Source: Paralichthys olivaceus
Lineage: Eukaryota; Chordata; Actinopteri; Pleuronectiformes; Paralichthyidae
Direction of reading: 5' to 3'
Assembly: GCF_024713975.1 (NCBI RefSeq)
Contig: NC_091099.1
Location: 15,357,501-15,421,500 of the forward strand
Length of the DNA stretch: 64,000 bases
Part shown: positions 1-11,644 of the stretch, in pieces
Numbering within the stretch: the stretch's first letter is position 1
How the letters are laid out: the number at the start of each line of letters is the position of its first letter
The notes under the pieces: model-generated
What the model saw: the letters and a program-made list of their open reading frames with translations, nothing else
Databases searched by the model: none
What the model was told of the DNA's origin: nothing
Program-made: the position numbers and the translations under genes

Positions 1-654
1 GACTTGATTACTTGGTGACACCTGAAGCTGGTTCATTGTTGAGTTTTTGACTTTGCTGTGTGGACGTTTATGTAATTTATATATAGTTGAATATATATCT
101 TGAGTGACAAATAGTTTTATTGAAATGCAGGGCTGACAGCTAAGTTTTATGTCCAGTCATGGATCCTCTCTGTCCCACCTCCAGAACATTATTTCACACT
201 GTGTCACTAATATAAATTAATCATTTCTATACTAAATTGCTATCTTATAACTATGTCAACAAGCTAAGTAATCTGGTTTTAATAAATATTCCCATCACAA
301 AGGCTGAGGGCTGTAGTTTGTGTTGTTTAGTTGTGTTGAGTTACTAACTAACTCTGATTCATATCTATTGAGGAAAGACTTTGTTAGGTGAGTTTGCCAA
401 ACTGGCCACTAATTTTTAAAGAGGATTCCCCAAAACCTGGCAACCCAAAAGCTGTTTTAATGGATTGTAATCTATGTATAAAGCATTAGGAAATTATTGA
501 AGTGAATATTAGAAGGTGAATAAATGTATTCATTACAAGTTCTTAAAACAGGATGTTGCATGTTGTACAGATTGTAAAACCCATGAGACAAATAAGTTAC
601 TTGTTTTGCTCTGTTTAAAGTTGACTCTATTTCAAGTAGAATCTAATTTATAAA
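1..654. other. AT-rich flank upstream of sergef, no gene seen
   Basis: I see no coding exon, RNA gene or clear repeat on either strand here; short open frames have no family resemblance. It may hold intergenic DNA or part of an unseen neighbouring gene. Confidence 0.5.
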
Positions 655-870
655 TCAAAGCCAAAATCAACTTTATTGTCAATTCTGCCATATGTACAGG
701 ACATAGACAGGATTGATATGACGTTTCTCTATGATCCCTGGTGTAAACATATAAGTTGACAACATAATAAGTACTCCAAACATAGTACAAAGTACGGCAT
801 AGTATGCAGTCATAAGGCACACGATGGATATGATGAGAGTAGTGTATATATACAGTATATTTACAGCCAA
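655..870 (-). repeat. Non-LTR retrotransposon 3' tail-like repeat, reverse orientation
   Basis: Read on the minus strand, the segment ends in an AATAAAGTTGATTTTGG-type tail preceded by a stretch (ATGGCAGAATTGACAATAAAG, GAAACGTCATATCAATCC) that I recall as dispersed in fish genomes. It stops about 75 bp before the sergef start codon, so it may lie in or next to the promoter. Family assignment (L2/CR1-like) is from memory. Confidence 0.4.
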
Positions 871-943
871 ACATCACAATAGTTGGCTTTACGACAGTGT
901 CGCAAATCTCTCCGGACTCGCTCGCTGGCAGCTGTAGTGCTCC

Positions 944-3900
944 ATGGAAACGAGCTCGCGGCTGGAGTTTTGTTTACGGTCTTGGGTAAGTTTGTTGTCG
1001 TCCCTGTCTTACGGTTGTGTTACACTTGTATGTGTGTGTGGACGTGAAGTCTAACAGATTTAAACACTCACCGCCGGCAGAGACACGCTTGTCTCGGCAG
1101 CTTCAATGTAGCTCTTTGGCTAACGTTAGCATCAGAGTCAGGAAAGGAAGTGCTGCTAAAAGCAGCGTCTGTAAAAGTTTCAGTCGTGAACCCCGCTGTA
1201 AGTGATGGATGTGTTCGGGGTCAGGGGGCCAACAGTCACGGACAGCTGGGACAGGGACATGTGGAGGACCAGCCTCAGCCCCGGCTCTCTGACACCGCGG
1301 CTCTCCAGGACCGGGCGGTCCGGTCTGTGTGCGGAGGTGGCGGTCACTCCGTGTTCGTCACCGGTACGTCCCACTTTCTTCCTTCTTCTTTTCTCGGTTT
1401 ACTGGCGAACGACTTCAGGTGCAAGTGTGTAACATCATGTCATTTAACAAATGTCAAATTCTACCTGTCAGCCCTGTGTCTTTTAAAAAACTAACGAGTG
1501 ACTTCCTGATGTCTCTCAGTCCCTCTCTCCTTCTGTCCCCAAAACCATGAGATCCCTCTCCTGTCCCACGAGATTATAAAAATACTGTATATCAAACATC
1601 AGAGATGTACAGTTCCAGGAAAAACATATATACCTATATACATATATACATAATATACATTTCAAAATAACAATCCAAATAATCTGTAACATTCTTTTAC
1701 TGTGACAGAGATGTTTATTTTAATTCAATTTAATAGTGTAATTTTATGTTTTCAATGTAATGTGTATGTGACTACTGGAAATCTACAGCAATCACATTTT
1801 GTTTTATACATTCATAGTAAGTGTGCTTATGTTTATGTTTATGTTTAAAACATCTATTTTTACTTTTAACGCAGTAAACTCTTGCTTGGTCTTCATGTTT
1901 ATGTTGTATTTTGTCTTTGACAGAAAATGGAGAAGTGTTTGTGTGTGGACAGAATCACAGAGGTCAGCTGGGACTCGGTCATCACGCAAACATCACGACT
2001 CTTCAGCTTTGTCCCAGCCTGAATCAAACGGTCACAAATGTAGCTTGTGGGTGGGATTTTACTCTTCTTCTCACCGGTGAGCACTACTGTGATTTGTGTG
2101 AGATTTGAATAAGCATTTCTCTCAAGTGGTTCTTGATAGGATAAAATAATAAGCCAAAAATGAGACAGGATATGAGTAGAAATATATAAGAAAAAAATAT
2201 GTACAATCTACACAGTAGTAAGCCTGTAAGAAGTTAGTAAAAGAGAAGTAGTGCAATAGAGCATGAGCACAGGGTGAGATAGCTGCAACCTCATCATATT
2301 AGATAGCAGCATCAACAAGAGCAGTCCTCACAGGCTGATGCCACATACACATCATACTATAATAACCAGATCTGACTTGTAAATACTATTTGTGTCAATG
2401 TCCACTTTGTACATACATCTGTGAACTCCAATTTTTAATAAAACAAGTTTCTGAAAAAACATGTGAGAGAAAGTCTTAACGACACAAACCCTTGCATTTG
2501 AGAATCTTTCCCATGTCTACATTAAACCTCACATAATTCCAGTGTTTGACTCACATTCCTGGTCATCAGCGTTTGCTGTAAAACTAGCCACATTTGGAGC
2601 ACTCTTATGTAAACTTTTACATGTCCTAAAGGCAACACTTCCTGTGATGCTGCAAACAGACTGTGTTTGGATTAAATAACCCAAAATTTAGAACAAGCAA
2701 GCACAGCCTTATAAATCTAGAACATTTCTAGATGGATGCAGTATGTGCTGCACAAAGTATCAGATACAATGGAAGTAACCACTAAACTGTGGAAAGTGAA
2801 AAGATAAACATTAGTCACAAATTAAATATGATTAAATAAAAATAACAATAAGATTATCAGAGCCACAAAACCAATACAATTATGTGAAGGGAATACAAGT
2901 GAATCAGGCCTGGAACCACCTCCTACCTTCTACAGAAGTTGAATATTTCCGTGTGAGACATTTCTTTTATATTGTACTTACAGGATGTGGTCAGGTATTG
3001 GCCTGTGGCTCCAATGCATTTGGACAACTGGGTGTTGGACCGAAAGTCACGCACTCTGCAGATTTACTGATTGTTAAGGTGAGCACGAAACATGTTTGCT
3101 TATCGACTCTAATAAAACATAGCCATAACTTAGGAAGCTTTGTTAATGCTTATCATATCATCTGTGTTTTATATACTGTATATATATATACACCTCACGT
3201 CATGGTCAGTTTGATCAGTTTCATTGACACGTGACTGTGCTATTTGTTCTCAGTGTCTGAAGGAGCCAGTGGTGATTATAGCAGCAGGACTTAGACACTC
3301 CCTTGCTGTTACTAGTAAGACTTGCAAACAGTCCTCAGTACGTTTTCACTCAAAAGTCAATCCACAGATCATAATATTGTGTTTGGCCTTCAGGCTCAGG
3401 TGATGTGTATCAATGGGGAGCTGGCCTTTTCAGTCACGCTAAGAGAGCGCTCAGTCCGCACCCTGTCCCATCACACCTCTGCTCTCAGCTGCCCTGTCTG
3501 GTACCAGGTACATGCACTGAGCACAAATACAGAAAACATTTACCGATTCACTCATGGGTGATAAATGTCACCAGATATTCACGCTCCTGTTGCAGGTCTG
3601 GATCAGAAAAAATCACACCTGGTAGCTGCAGGTTCAGCGCACTGTGTGTGCCTCACAGGTATGATACCAGCATGTATGTCAGCTGTTACCTTGTATTTGG
3701 TTTATTAATCACCTCTGCTGATGAGATTATGTTTTCATCTGCAATCGTTTTATGCAAAAACAACTTCAAATTTTGTGGACGGGCGGGGCATGACCCAAGG
3801 AAGAACCCATTAAATGCTGTTGTAGATCTGGACAATATTTGCAGAAAACAGATCCAAGTTTTCGATGAATCCTTAGAAATGTGTGAAGTCACCTGATTTC

Positions 3901-6900
3901 ATACAGTAAGAAGCGGAAGATAGACATAAGAGTTATCATTTAAAAGAAGATGTTTCTTGAATTTCATGCTGGTCCTCATCAGGGAGCATTTATGCATCCA
4001 GGTTGTACCCCAGTGTTGTCTCTCATTTAATGTCCATACATCATGATGACAGGGCTCCCTGCTGTCTTGTAATTAGTTGACCAGTTCCACTTAATCACTG
4101 CTCTGCCTGTGTGCTGCTGCCTCTTCTGGATGACGAGTGATGTTGCTTCTGTCTCGTGTGCAGAAGACGGTGATTTGTTTCTGTGGGGAAGCAACAAGCA
4201 CGGCCAGCTGACCACCTCAGAGCCCTTCCTGTCCTCTCCAACTCCTCTGAAGCGCTCGCTGATGGATGGAGAGAAAGTAATGAGTGTGTGGAGCGGCTGG
4301 ACTCACATTGTCGCTCAAACAGGTGAAACATAATCACTTTTACAGCACCTATTACATCTATATGTACTCAACAGTTTTAACATGATTTTACAGACATTTG
4401 CCATATCTGAATCAGGCCTTAATCATTTCAGAGAGTGGAAGGGTGTTCACGTGGGGCAGAGGAGATTATGGACAGCTGGGCCGACAAGCATCAACCACTC
4501 AGAACGCAGAGCAGCAGTCAGCTGGTCCTTCAACTGGAAGTGAAAACATCGAGGTTTGCCTCCCTACAGAGGTTAAAGTCCTGAGGGGAGCAACACAGGT
4601 GAGGCATCCGTCTGTGAAAAACTCACTAACACCCATTAAAAACAGTAGACAGTTTTTTATTCGCTCTTGCTCTAATTGGTGGCAGTAGAAATTATACCCC
4701 CGGGTAAGTACTGTAATTTGGCAAGACGATGTGAAAAAGCAGAAAGGCAAACACTGGGAAAAGAGTCTGTTGCCTTTGAACTGCATTGACCCGAGTTTTA
4801 AAAAGTAGGTAAACCTGTGAATTTTGTGTAAAAGAGGTGTCAGTGGTGGACACCTCTGCTGACTGAAGAGAATAAGGCTTTAGATATAGTAATTATTGAT
4901 GATAATACTTTCATTATCTTATATTATTTGTTTATTTATTTGATAGGGACAGTTCTCATTAATGTCTTAGCTGTATAGGCTAATTTTCATCTGTTGTCTC
5001 TATAGCCAGTTCTTCCAAGGCAATCTGAAATAAAAGAAAATGACATATCTTGTATAGTTACAATATGGATAATTTTTGTGCATAATGTATATCATCCAAA
5101 CTACAACTAACCCATGATATAAACACAGGCCGATTCAAACATTAAACTATTGTTGTTGACCTCATATTTTCTAGAAATGTCTCTATCAATCCAGCAGAGG
5201 GCATTAGACCCCAACTAACAAACAGGCCTCTGAAGATGATTTATTGTTTGGTGGAAGCCAGTGCTACTGAATGAGAGCCAGGCCCACAGAAAGAAGCCTC
5301 TTAATGATTGGCTTCATAATATTTATCCAGTAAAGAGCACATACACACACAATCTTACTCACTCCCACTCACTCCCATCCATTATCTTCCACATGGGAGC
5401 GAACCTTTTACATTAAGCAAGAGTGAGGTCTCTTCTCCCATAAGGGCAGTTATGTGTGAGGATCATACGATTGCAGCAGTTAACCTGCCGTCTGAATGGC
5501 ATCTATATGTTAGGAGATTGTTGCCAGTTAAGTGGATGTCAGGGACGGACAAGGGCAAGCTCCGGATAGCTCTCCCTCCACACGTAAATCATTGCGACCA
5601 CACTGGCGTTTGTCAAAGTGTAGTCACCTCATGTGTGTAAATCTAAAAGTGAGATGGATTTGCTGAGTTGACTATGAATCTCTCAGCCGACCCGGCCACG
5701 TTAGTCCTGCTATAACTGTACACCCACACAGTCAATATTTAGTAAACTGTCATATCTTTATGAGGCCTATGAACGCTACTGAAGTAACAATTTATAATCC
5801 ATCAACGCTTCAACAGCAGGAATCATAGTGTGAGCTTCTATTTAAGATGTGATGATATGATCAGCATTTCACTCCGTCTTCTAATTCCACTAGTTATGAA
5901 GTGGAAATACTATGGAAAAACAGACTGAGTTAATACAATTAAAAAATCAGCAGAGAAAGCCTTCCTGAAACTGTGGCATTAACTCCTCTGGGATTTAGCT
6001 TTTATGAATGAGCTGCCATTTATATTGCATTTGTCTACTCTGCTTTCTCATGATGCATCATTTAGTGGGTGATTTTACACTGAAATGAAATCACTCCTAA
6101 TGTATCCTGTGCTGTGTCCACTCAAGTTGTAAAGTGGTTTGAATAAAAGCTGGAGAATTTCATCTTACAAATGTTTTTATTTGAATTTCTTTATGTTTTA
6201 TTTCAAGTGGTCTTAATTAGAGGCCGACCTATTTTTTGGTTGGTCGATAATATTTGCTGATATGAGCCAATGTGTTTTCTGTTTTCCTTTTATTTTATTT
6301 TTTCATTCATCGTAAAGTTTATGGTTAAACTGCAAAGCGTCCAGCTCCAAATTAAGTTTTAATTGAACTCTTTTACTCCTTAATACCGACATCGGCCTCC
6401 AAAAATGTAAATCCGTCGGGCTCTAATCTCTAAACAATTCTCTGATATAAGAGCCCTAAAACTGTCATGTCTGCTTTCAACGTGTAAATATGCATTGGAG
6501 GCAGATAAACCCTTTTACCTCTTTTTGTCTTTCTCTCTACAGATTGCATGCGGATCTGAACATAACCTCGCCATTGTCGGTGAGTGTATTTTGTCACCAA
6601 TGTCCTCACACGTTCTTGGCTTTTCATTCTCATTCAGCTCATGTGGTGCTTCTCTTCTGAATTTATTTTTCTTTATTGTTGTCTTAAACTGGTACTTCTG
6701 CCAGTATAATATATTGCAGAATAACAGAAGAGCATTAACATCTAACGACGTTACACTACTGCACTAGAAACCAAACATGCAAGAAGACAGGTGTCTGAGA
6801 ACTTAAGTAGAAACAGGATTTTTGTTCAGTAAGTGCAAGAAGCTGAAACAAGAGACGTAATTCCTGACCTGACACGACACCTACTCCTACTCAAGCTCCT

Positions 6901-8877
6901 ACCGCATAAAAGAACACCAAATACACACATAGGTGAGGATGAACTATTTCAAATAATCCTCTTCTCTGGACCAAAGCATAAGTAAGAGAACTGTCTAATA
7001 TTACAAACATCAGTATGAAATATTATAATTATCCTTCCGGTAATGCTGCAGAGAATTCCTGAGGTTGGCTCGTTGCTCTGTGACTTTTACATCAAGAAGT
7101 AATTACGGCATGGATACATGGGCATCACTGACAGGAGCAATTACCCAACAGGCCTGTAGAGGAGCTGAATTAACCACACATGCATATTTACAGGTATGTT
7201 TTTCCAGTCAAGTGTTTGGAGAGCAATCTCCCTTTATCTACAGAAGAAAAGAATACAGACACTGCAATCACACGCATCCTTTAAAAACACTAAACATACA
7301 GAACTTGTCTTACAAAACGTACTGTACTTTATTAATTCCATGCCTGCTTTCCTGTAGTCACCACCGTGCATTATAAAACATTTTGGAAGTAAAATCTCTT
7401 GCATTAAAATTTTAACACTGCCCCATTTTTTTTTTATATCAGCATGAATATAAATACTGCAGATGAATACTAAAACACAAGCAAAGGCTGCTGTTAGAGA
7501 GGAAATGCTAAATAGCAAATAGTCATCCGCTATTAATGTTCTGACCAATTCAACCTGTTAACTGGATGTGCCATTATAATTAGGAGAAGTGTTAATGTAG
7601 ACTGTTAGTCATAATGAAAGTTCTCACAGAGCACCGCTCTCAGAAGGTCAGTTATGTGATGAGAAAGCAGACGCGAAGCAGGGAGAGCTCACATGAACCT
7701 CCTGCACCTCGCTCCTCTGCCACGCTCGCTGTCGTTCTTTTTCTCCTCCTGTCTCGAGCGCGGTGGCAGGAGCCATGAAATAGCAAAAAACAGGATTGGA
7801 AGCAGAGACCTGAGTGCTGCTATTTCTGGTGCTGAAGTAGGTCAGGCAGAAAGGAACGGAGAGCACTTCATGCTGCTCATGATATCTGTTGCCTGCTCAG
7901 ACCTCGCCCGTTTGCACCTGAGGAAGTGCTCGTCATGTTTGAAATTCATCAGTGGTGTTCAGAGATGGGAGACGGGCTGAAGATGCTGTGGGTCAGGCTC
8001 ATCCAATCTGAGGAAAGATCTTTGTTAAACATGTTGAACTTCACATGAATGAGGAAGGGCAAACACCTGCTTACATGTGTATCTGGAATATCGAGCTACA
8101 AAAATAATGCACCTCCAGCAGATTGTGTCAGTGGAGTAAATTTAAACTGTTATAAAACCGAATGAGTGGATTTGTTTACAAGGAAATGGCTTTTTGGTTT
8201 GGGTGTCTTGATTTTGATTCTTTTGTTGGGCAGGATATTGTGCTGGCACTTTGTTGCCATGGAAACACTGATGTGCTGTATTCCAGTCAGCGAGTTCATG
8301 AATTAAGCACAGCACCAAAATGTGGCTTTTTTTTCCTCCAATGAGCGAAAGGTTTCGACACATTATCTTCACTGATAGATGAGAACCACGATGTTTACTG
8401 AATCAAAGATGGAGACGGACGCAGTGCAGTTATAAACACATGCAGTGTCTCAAAGACGTGGCTACATGCACGTTTGTAATGCATGAGCCATGTCTGGCAG
8501 ACCGTCACACTGACATAAGCTGCTGGCATGATATAGTGCTCCGATAACTGCGACAGCATGTGTGTCTGTTGGGAAATCCAAGTCTTTGACGCTCCTATTT
8601 GTCAGAGGGAGATAAAAATGCAGAAAGACAAAGACTCTGGATGAAATAAATGGCATGAGAGACACACGACACAACTGCAGGACGGGGAAAGCTTGACGAT
8701 GTGTTACCCTTGAGAAAGCAAGCTCGCTTCTGTTGCTATGGCAATGGAGCCTATTAGGTAACTATGTTGCCATGGCACGTGTCTCCTCGGTGATGCAGAC
8801 CTGACCACACCCACCAACAAGCTCACCAGCTGTGAAGAGCAGGGAGGCTTCATTACTGTCTGAGAGTCAGCACTGGG

Positions 8878-8969
<92 letters not shown>

Positions 8970-9602
8970 TGTCTAGTAATTGCTCATGTTGTGGGGACCT
9001 TAATGTGTTTACACAGTCACATTATGGAGACGTGCCGTCCTTATGGGGGCAAGAAGCAAGTCCTCATAATGTAAACCTTTAGATTTTAAGGGGAAGACAT
9101 TTTTTAAGGTTAAGGTCAGGGGTGAGGGTTAGGGGGAAGCTTTCCAGGGTCTCCAGCATATTATTGGAAATCAATGTAATGTCCTCTGAAGTCACATTCA
9201 TGTGTGTAAGTGAGAGATCGCTTGCCCTCTTTTTGTTTTTTGCACACAGCCTCTCTTTTCTCCAGGCTGCTAATTTTATCCTACATGCTACTGCGCTACA
9301 TCCCTGTCTCTCTCCTGTCAGCTCCACTGACACATGACCCCCTCTCCTTTCCAGGGGGGTGTCTCCTCTCCTGGGGCTGGAACGAACACGGAATGTGCGG
9401 CGACGGCTCACAGACAGACGTCTCTAAGCCTCAGCTCATATCTGGTCTCCAACCTCTTCTCATCGGCTGCGGAGCTGGACACTCAATGGCAGTGTGCACC
9501 GCCATGACTGGCTCGAGATACAACTCTGCACCAACTCCATCAGGGACAGTCATGCGGTGTGACAATCACAGAGAAGAAAAACAGAGGGGCTTTGTGAAAT
9601 GA
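944..9602 (+). CDS. sergef: sergef: secretion-regulating guanine nucleotide exchange factor (RCC1-like propeller), complete, 11 coding exons
   Basis: Coding exons: 944-985, 1225-1363, 1924-2076, 2984-3078, 3254-3314, 3394-3507, 3596-3658, 4164-4322, 4432-4598, 6543-6579, 9355-9602. They join in frame to 425 codons plus TGA. Seven RCC1 blades are visible: GANSHGQLG (exons 1/2), GQNHRGQLG (3), GSNAFGQLG (4), a degenerate WGAGLF blade (6), GSNKHGQLT (8), GRGDYGQLGR (9) and GWNEHGMCGDG (11). Between them are the family signatures GGGGHS, CGWDFT, AAGLRH, WSGWTH, CGSEHN and GCGAGHS. The order and wording match vertebrate SERGEF (DelGEF, about 458 aa), known as a Sec5-binding, RCC1-related protein of cytoplasm and nucleus; exchange activity is weakly supported in the family. 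The start rests on a 14-codon first exon whose junction restores the W-GANS motif. The acceptor at 1223-1224 has a poor pyrimidine tract, so exon 1 is the least certain part. Introns 9 (1.9 kb) and 10 (2.8 kb) hold repeats. Confidence 0.93.
3777..3840. repeat. Fragment of a dispersed repeat shared with 20745-20910 and 27110-27470
   Basis: The text GCATGACCCAAGGAAGAACC..ATTAA followed by a GATCTGGA stretch matches the conserved middle of a repeat also present at 20745-20910 (same orientation) and 27110-27470 (opposite orientation). It lies in sergef intron 7. Confidence 0.35.
6216..6427. mobile_element. Short non-autonomous DNA transposon with terminal inverted repeats
   Basis: The left end ATTAGAGGCCGACCTATTT and the reverse complement of the right end ATTAGAGCCCGACGGATTT match at 16 of 19 positions. 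The 212-bp body is AT-rich and non-coding. It lies in sergef intron 9. No clear target duplication is seen, so the superfamily is open. Confidence 0.5.
8881..8968. repeat. (TG)44 microsatellite
   Basis: Uninterrupted TG dinucleotides for 88 nt in sergef intron 10. Open frames across it on both strands are artefacts of the repeat. Confidence 0.97.
8969..9190. repeat. GT-run-linked dispersed cassette (GTGGGGACC type)
   Basis: Directly after the TG run comes TTGTGGGGACCTTAATGTG, then CACATTATGGAGACGTGCC, a GGTTAAGG/GGGTTAGGGG stretch and AATGTAATGTCCTCTGAAG. A comparable cassette follows the GT run at 43933 (44085-44285). I recall such cassettes as frequent partners of GT runs in fish genomes. 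Confidence 0.4.
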
Positions 9603-10079
9603 CACAATGACACATTTCTGACTGATTCAGTGATGTATTGGTGCTTTGCAGAGCCCTAAAAAGTTAATTAACCTCCACCTTTCAAAAGCCACCTGAGCAG
9701 GTCATACTTTAAAATGTCGTCATTAACACCTTCATGTGGTCGTATGTGGGCTGGAGTATGTTTCATGTGGACAGAGGCCATCATTTCTCTGACCAACCTG
9801 TCACTTTGATGGACATGACTGGGACAGCTCTGCAGGACATGGGCGTGTCTGTGGCTCCCAGTCCTCCTGCTGTTAAGAATCATGTGAGGAATGGGCTACA
9901 ATGGTGCTATACCTCCATCTTCCCATGTCAGTGGGTTTATTGCTGTCATCTTGAGTGTCAGGAGGTCATCAATCTGCAGTTTATAGTGGATATCACGATT
10001 TACCGCTCATACGTGGGTTCTTTTTTTATTTTCCAAATGTCCATCATTCATTTATTATTTTACCAGTTATGATTGTCTT

Positions 10080-10262
10080 ATTTGCACCACTACTATCCTT
10101 AATTCATCCCTCCTGGGAGAAACATGTCCGCTGCATTTAACCCAACCTACATATTTATAAGCTGTGAGCGACCGCAATGCAGCACCTGTGGAACAGCTGC
10201 AGGTCCTAAGCCGGTGCCTCCTTCAAGGGCAGTAGCACTCAATATGGCTCAGGGATGATATG
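10080..10262. repeat. SINE-like dispersed repeat piece
   Basis: The stretch GAGAAACATGTCCGCTGCATTTAACCC, GCAGCACCTGTGGAACAGCTGC and CTTCAAGGGCAGTAGCACT has the wording of a common fish SINE-related repeat whose fresher form is at 53690-54020. Degraded; assignment by memory. Confidence 0.35.
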
Positions 10263-11620
10263 TTAACATTATCTTTACTTTCGAATTTTAAAGGTTTCAC
10301 TTTAGAATGATCGTTTGTGAAATTAAATGTGGAGACCATCGATTTCACTCGAATTATGCATTAATGAAAATTAAGTATAGCTGAAATAAAAAAAAAATCA
10401 ACACTCGCTGAAAAAGATCATTTCTGTGTTTTTTTTATTTATCACTATTTATTGTACAAGCCTGAACTGTTTAAAAAAAACACACACACAAAAAAATCCC
10501 TCAACAACAAACCAATCAAAACGATCACTGAACACCTTTTTTTGAAATTACTAACCACAAATGCACGGTGTTCAAAACACACTCTGAAGTCTCTCTAAAC
10601 GGCACACATTAGTTGCCTCTTAGTTGTGTTATTAATTCCATTAATGACAACAGCTGCTGTTTGCTTTTCTTTTCTTTTTTTATTCTGTTGGACAATGATC
10701 AGCACACTGCCCCCCCACCCATTTGTGATCAGCTCCAGATCTGCTGTAACCTGACTGCACGCAGGTCTCAGCAAATTGTTGGCAGTGTTTCCGCAGTGGT
10801 TTGGTTAAAAAGTTGGTCCCTCATCACTCTCAACTTTTCCACACAGATAATGAATCTGTACCTGATGACTGTTTTTTCTTTTTTTTTTTTACGTATGCTC
10901 ACTGCTTTGCCTTTAGAAACTGATCCATACAGGGGCTCTCATTATATCCTGTGTGCTTTTTGAGTAAATAACTGGTTTTAATGGCTGATGACTGTATAGT
11001 TAGTTTGAAATAAAACGCACATTTAGGTTCATCATGTTAAGAAACTCCTGAATGGTGAGAAAAGTTTGCATAACAGAGGCACTTATCCAGGGTGAGGCGT
11101 ATGAGGTTTTGGCATTAGTTACACACTAATACACCAATTTGCATGTGTGCAGAAAAAGAATAGAAGTCCAATTCTACATGATTGTCAATTAAAACATACT
11201 GCAGAATAATTATGAGCTGTGAAATGACTTTGTTAATTGTAGTACAGCAGTAAACGGACATTCTTCAACATTCAATGAAAGCTGAATATATGTATTGGTC
11301 ATTTGCTTAGCCAACAAAAGTTTGAACCAATTCTTGACGGCATTCTGTCATTTGAATGCCTCATTAATAAAATGTAAGATAGGGGAATTTATTTTTGAAA
11401 ATATAACCTTATATTTTACATTTTTGTTTTTGTGGATGTTGACTCTGATGCCTCAAAACTTATAAAAGGTTGTTGACTGTTAAGAAAAGGTCACTGGTGC
11501 AAAACAGTGCAAGAAAGTCTACGAAGATGTGACCATGACAGTGCAAAGTTAACAATATTTAGTTTAGTCTGGCTGACGTGACACGTGACAGGTTGTTTGG
11601 GACACTGTGCGTGTGTATGA

Positions 11621-11644
11621 GTGTGTGTGTGTGTGTGTGTGTGT
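11621..11644. repeat. (GT)n microsatellite
   Basis: Twelve GT units within a longer impure GT-rich tract (about 11606-11652). Confidence 0.9.

Noticed and set aside
1205..1432. ATG-initiated frame at 1205 as the sergef start
   Set aside because: It is in a different frame from the RCC1 blades; the 944 start spliced to 1225 restores the motif.
8832..9082. Open frames of VCVCVC or THTHTH repeats over GT/CA runs (also near 32384, 36593, 41690-42133, 42788, 43937, 48345)
   Set aside because: These are translations of microsatellites with no unique flanking protein sequence; dinucleotide runs are open in several frames by chance.
9110..9140. Interstitial telomere repeat (GGGTTAGGGG)
   Set aside because: Only one or two units within the GT-linked cassette; no TTAGGG array.
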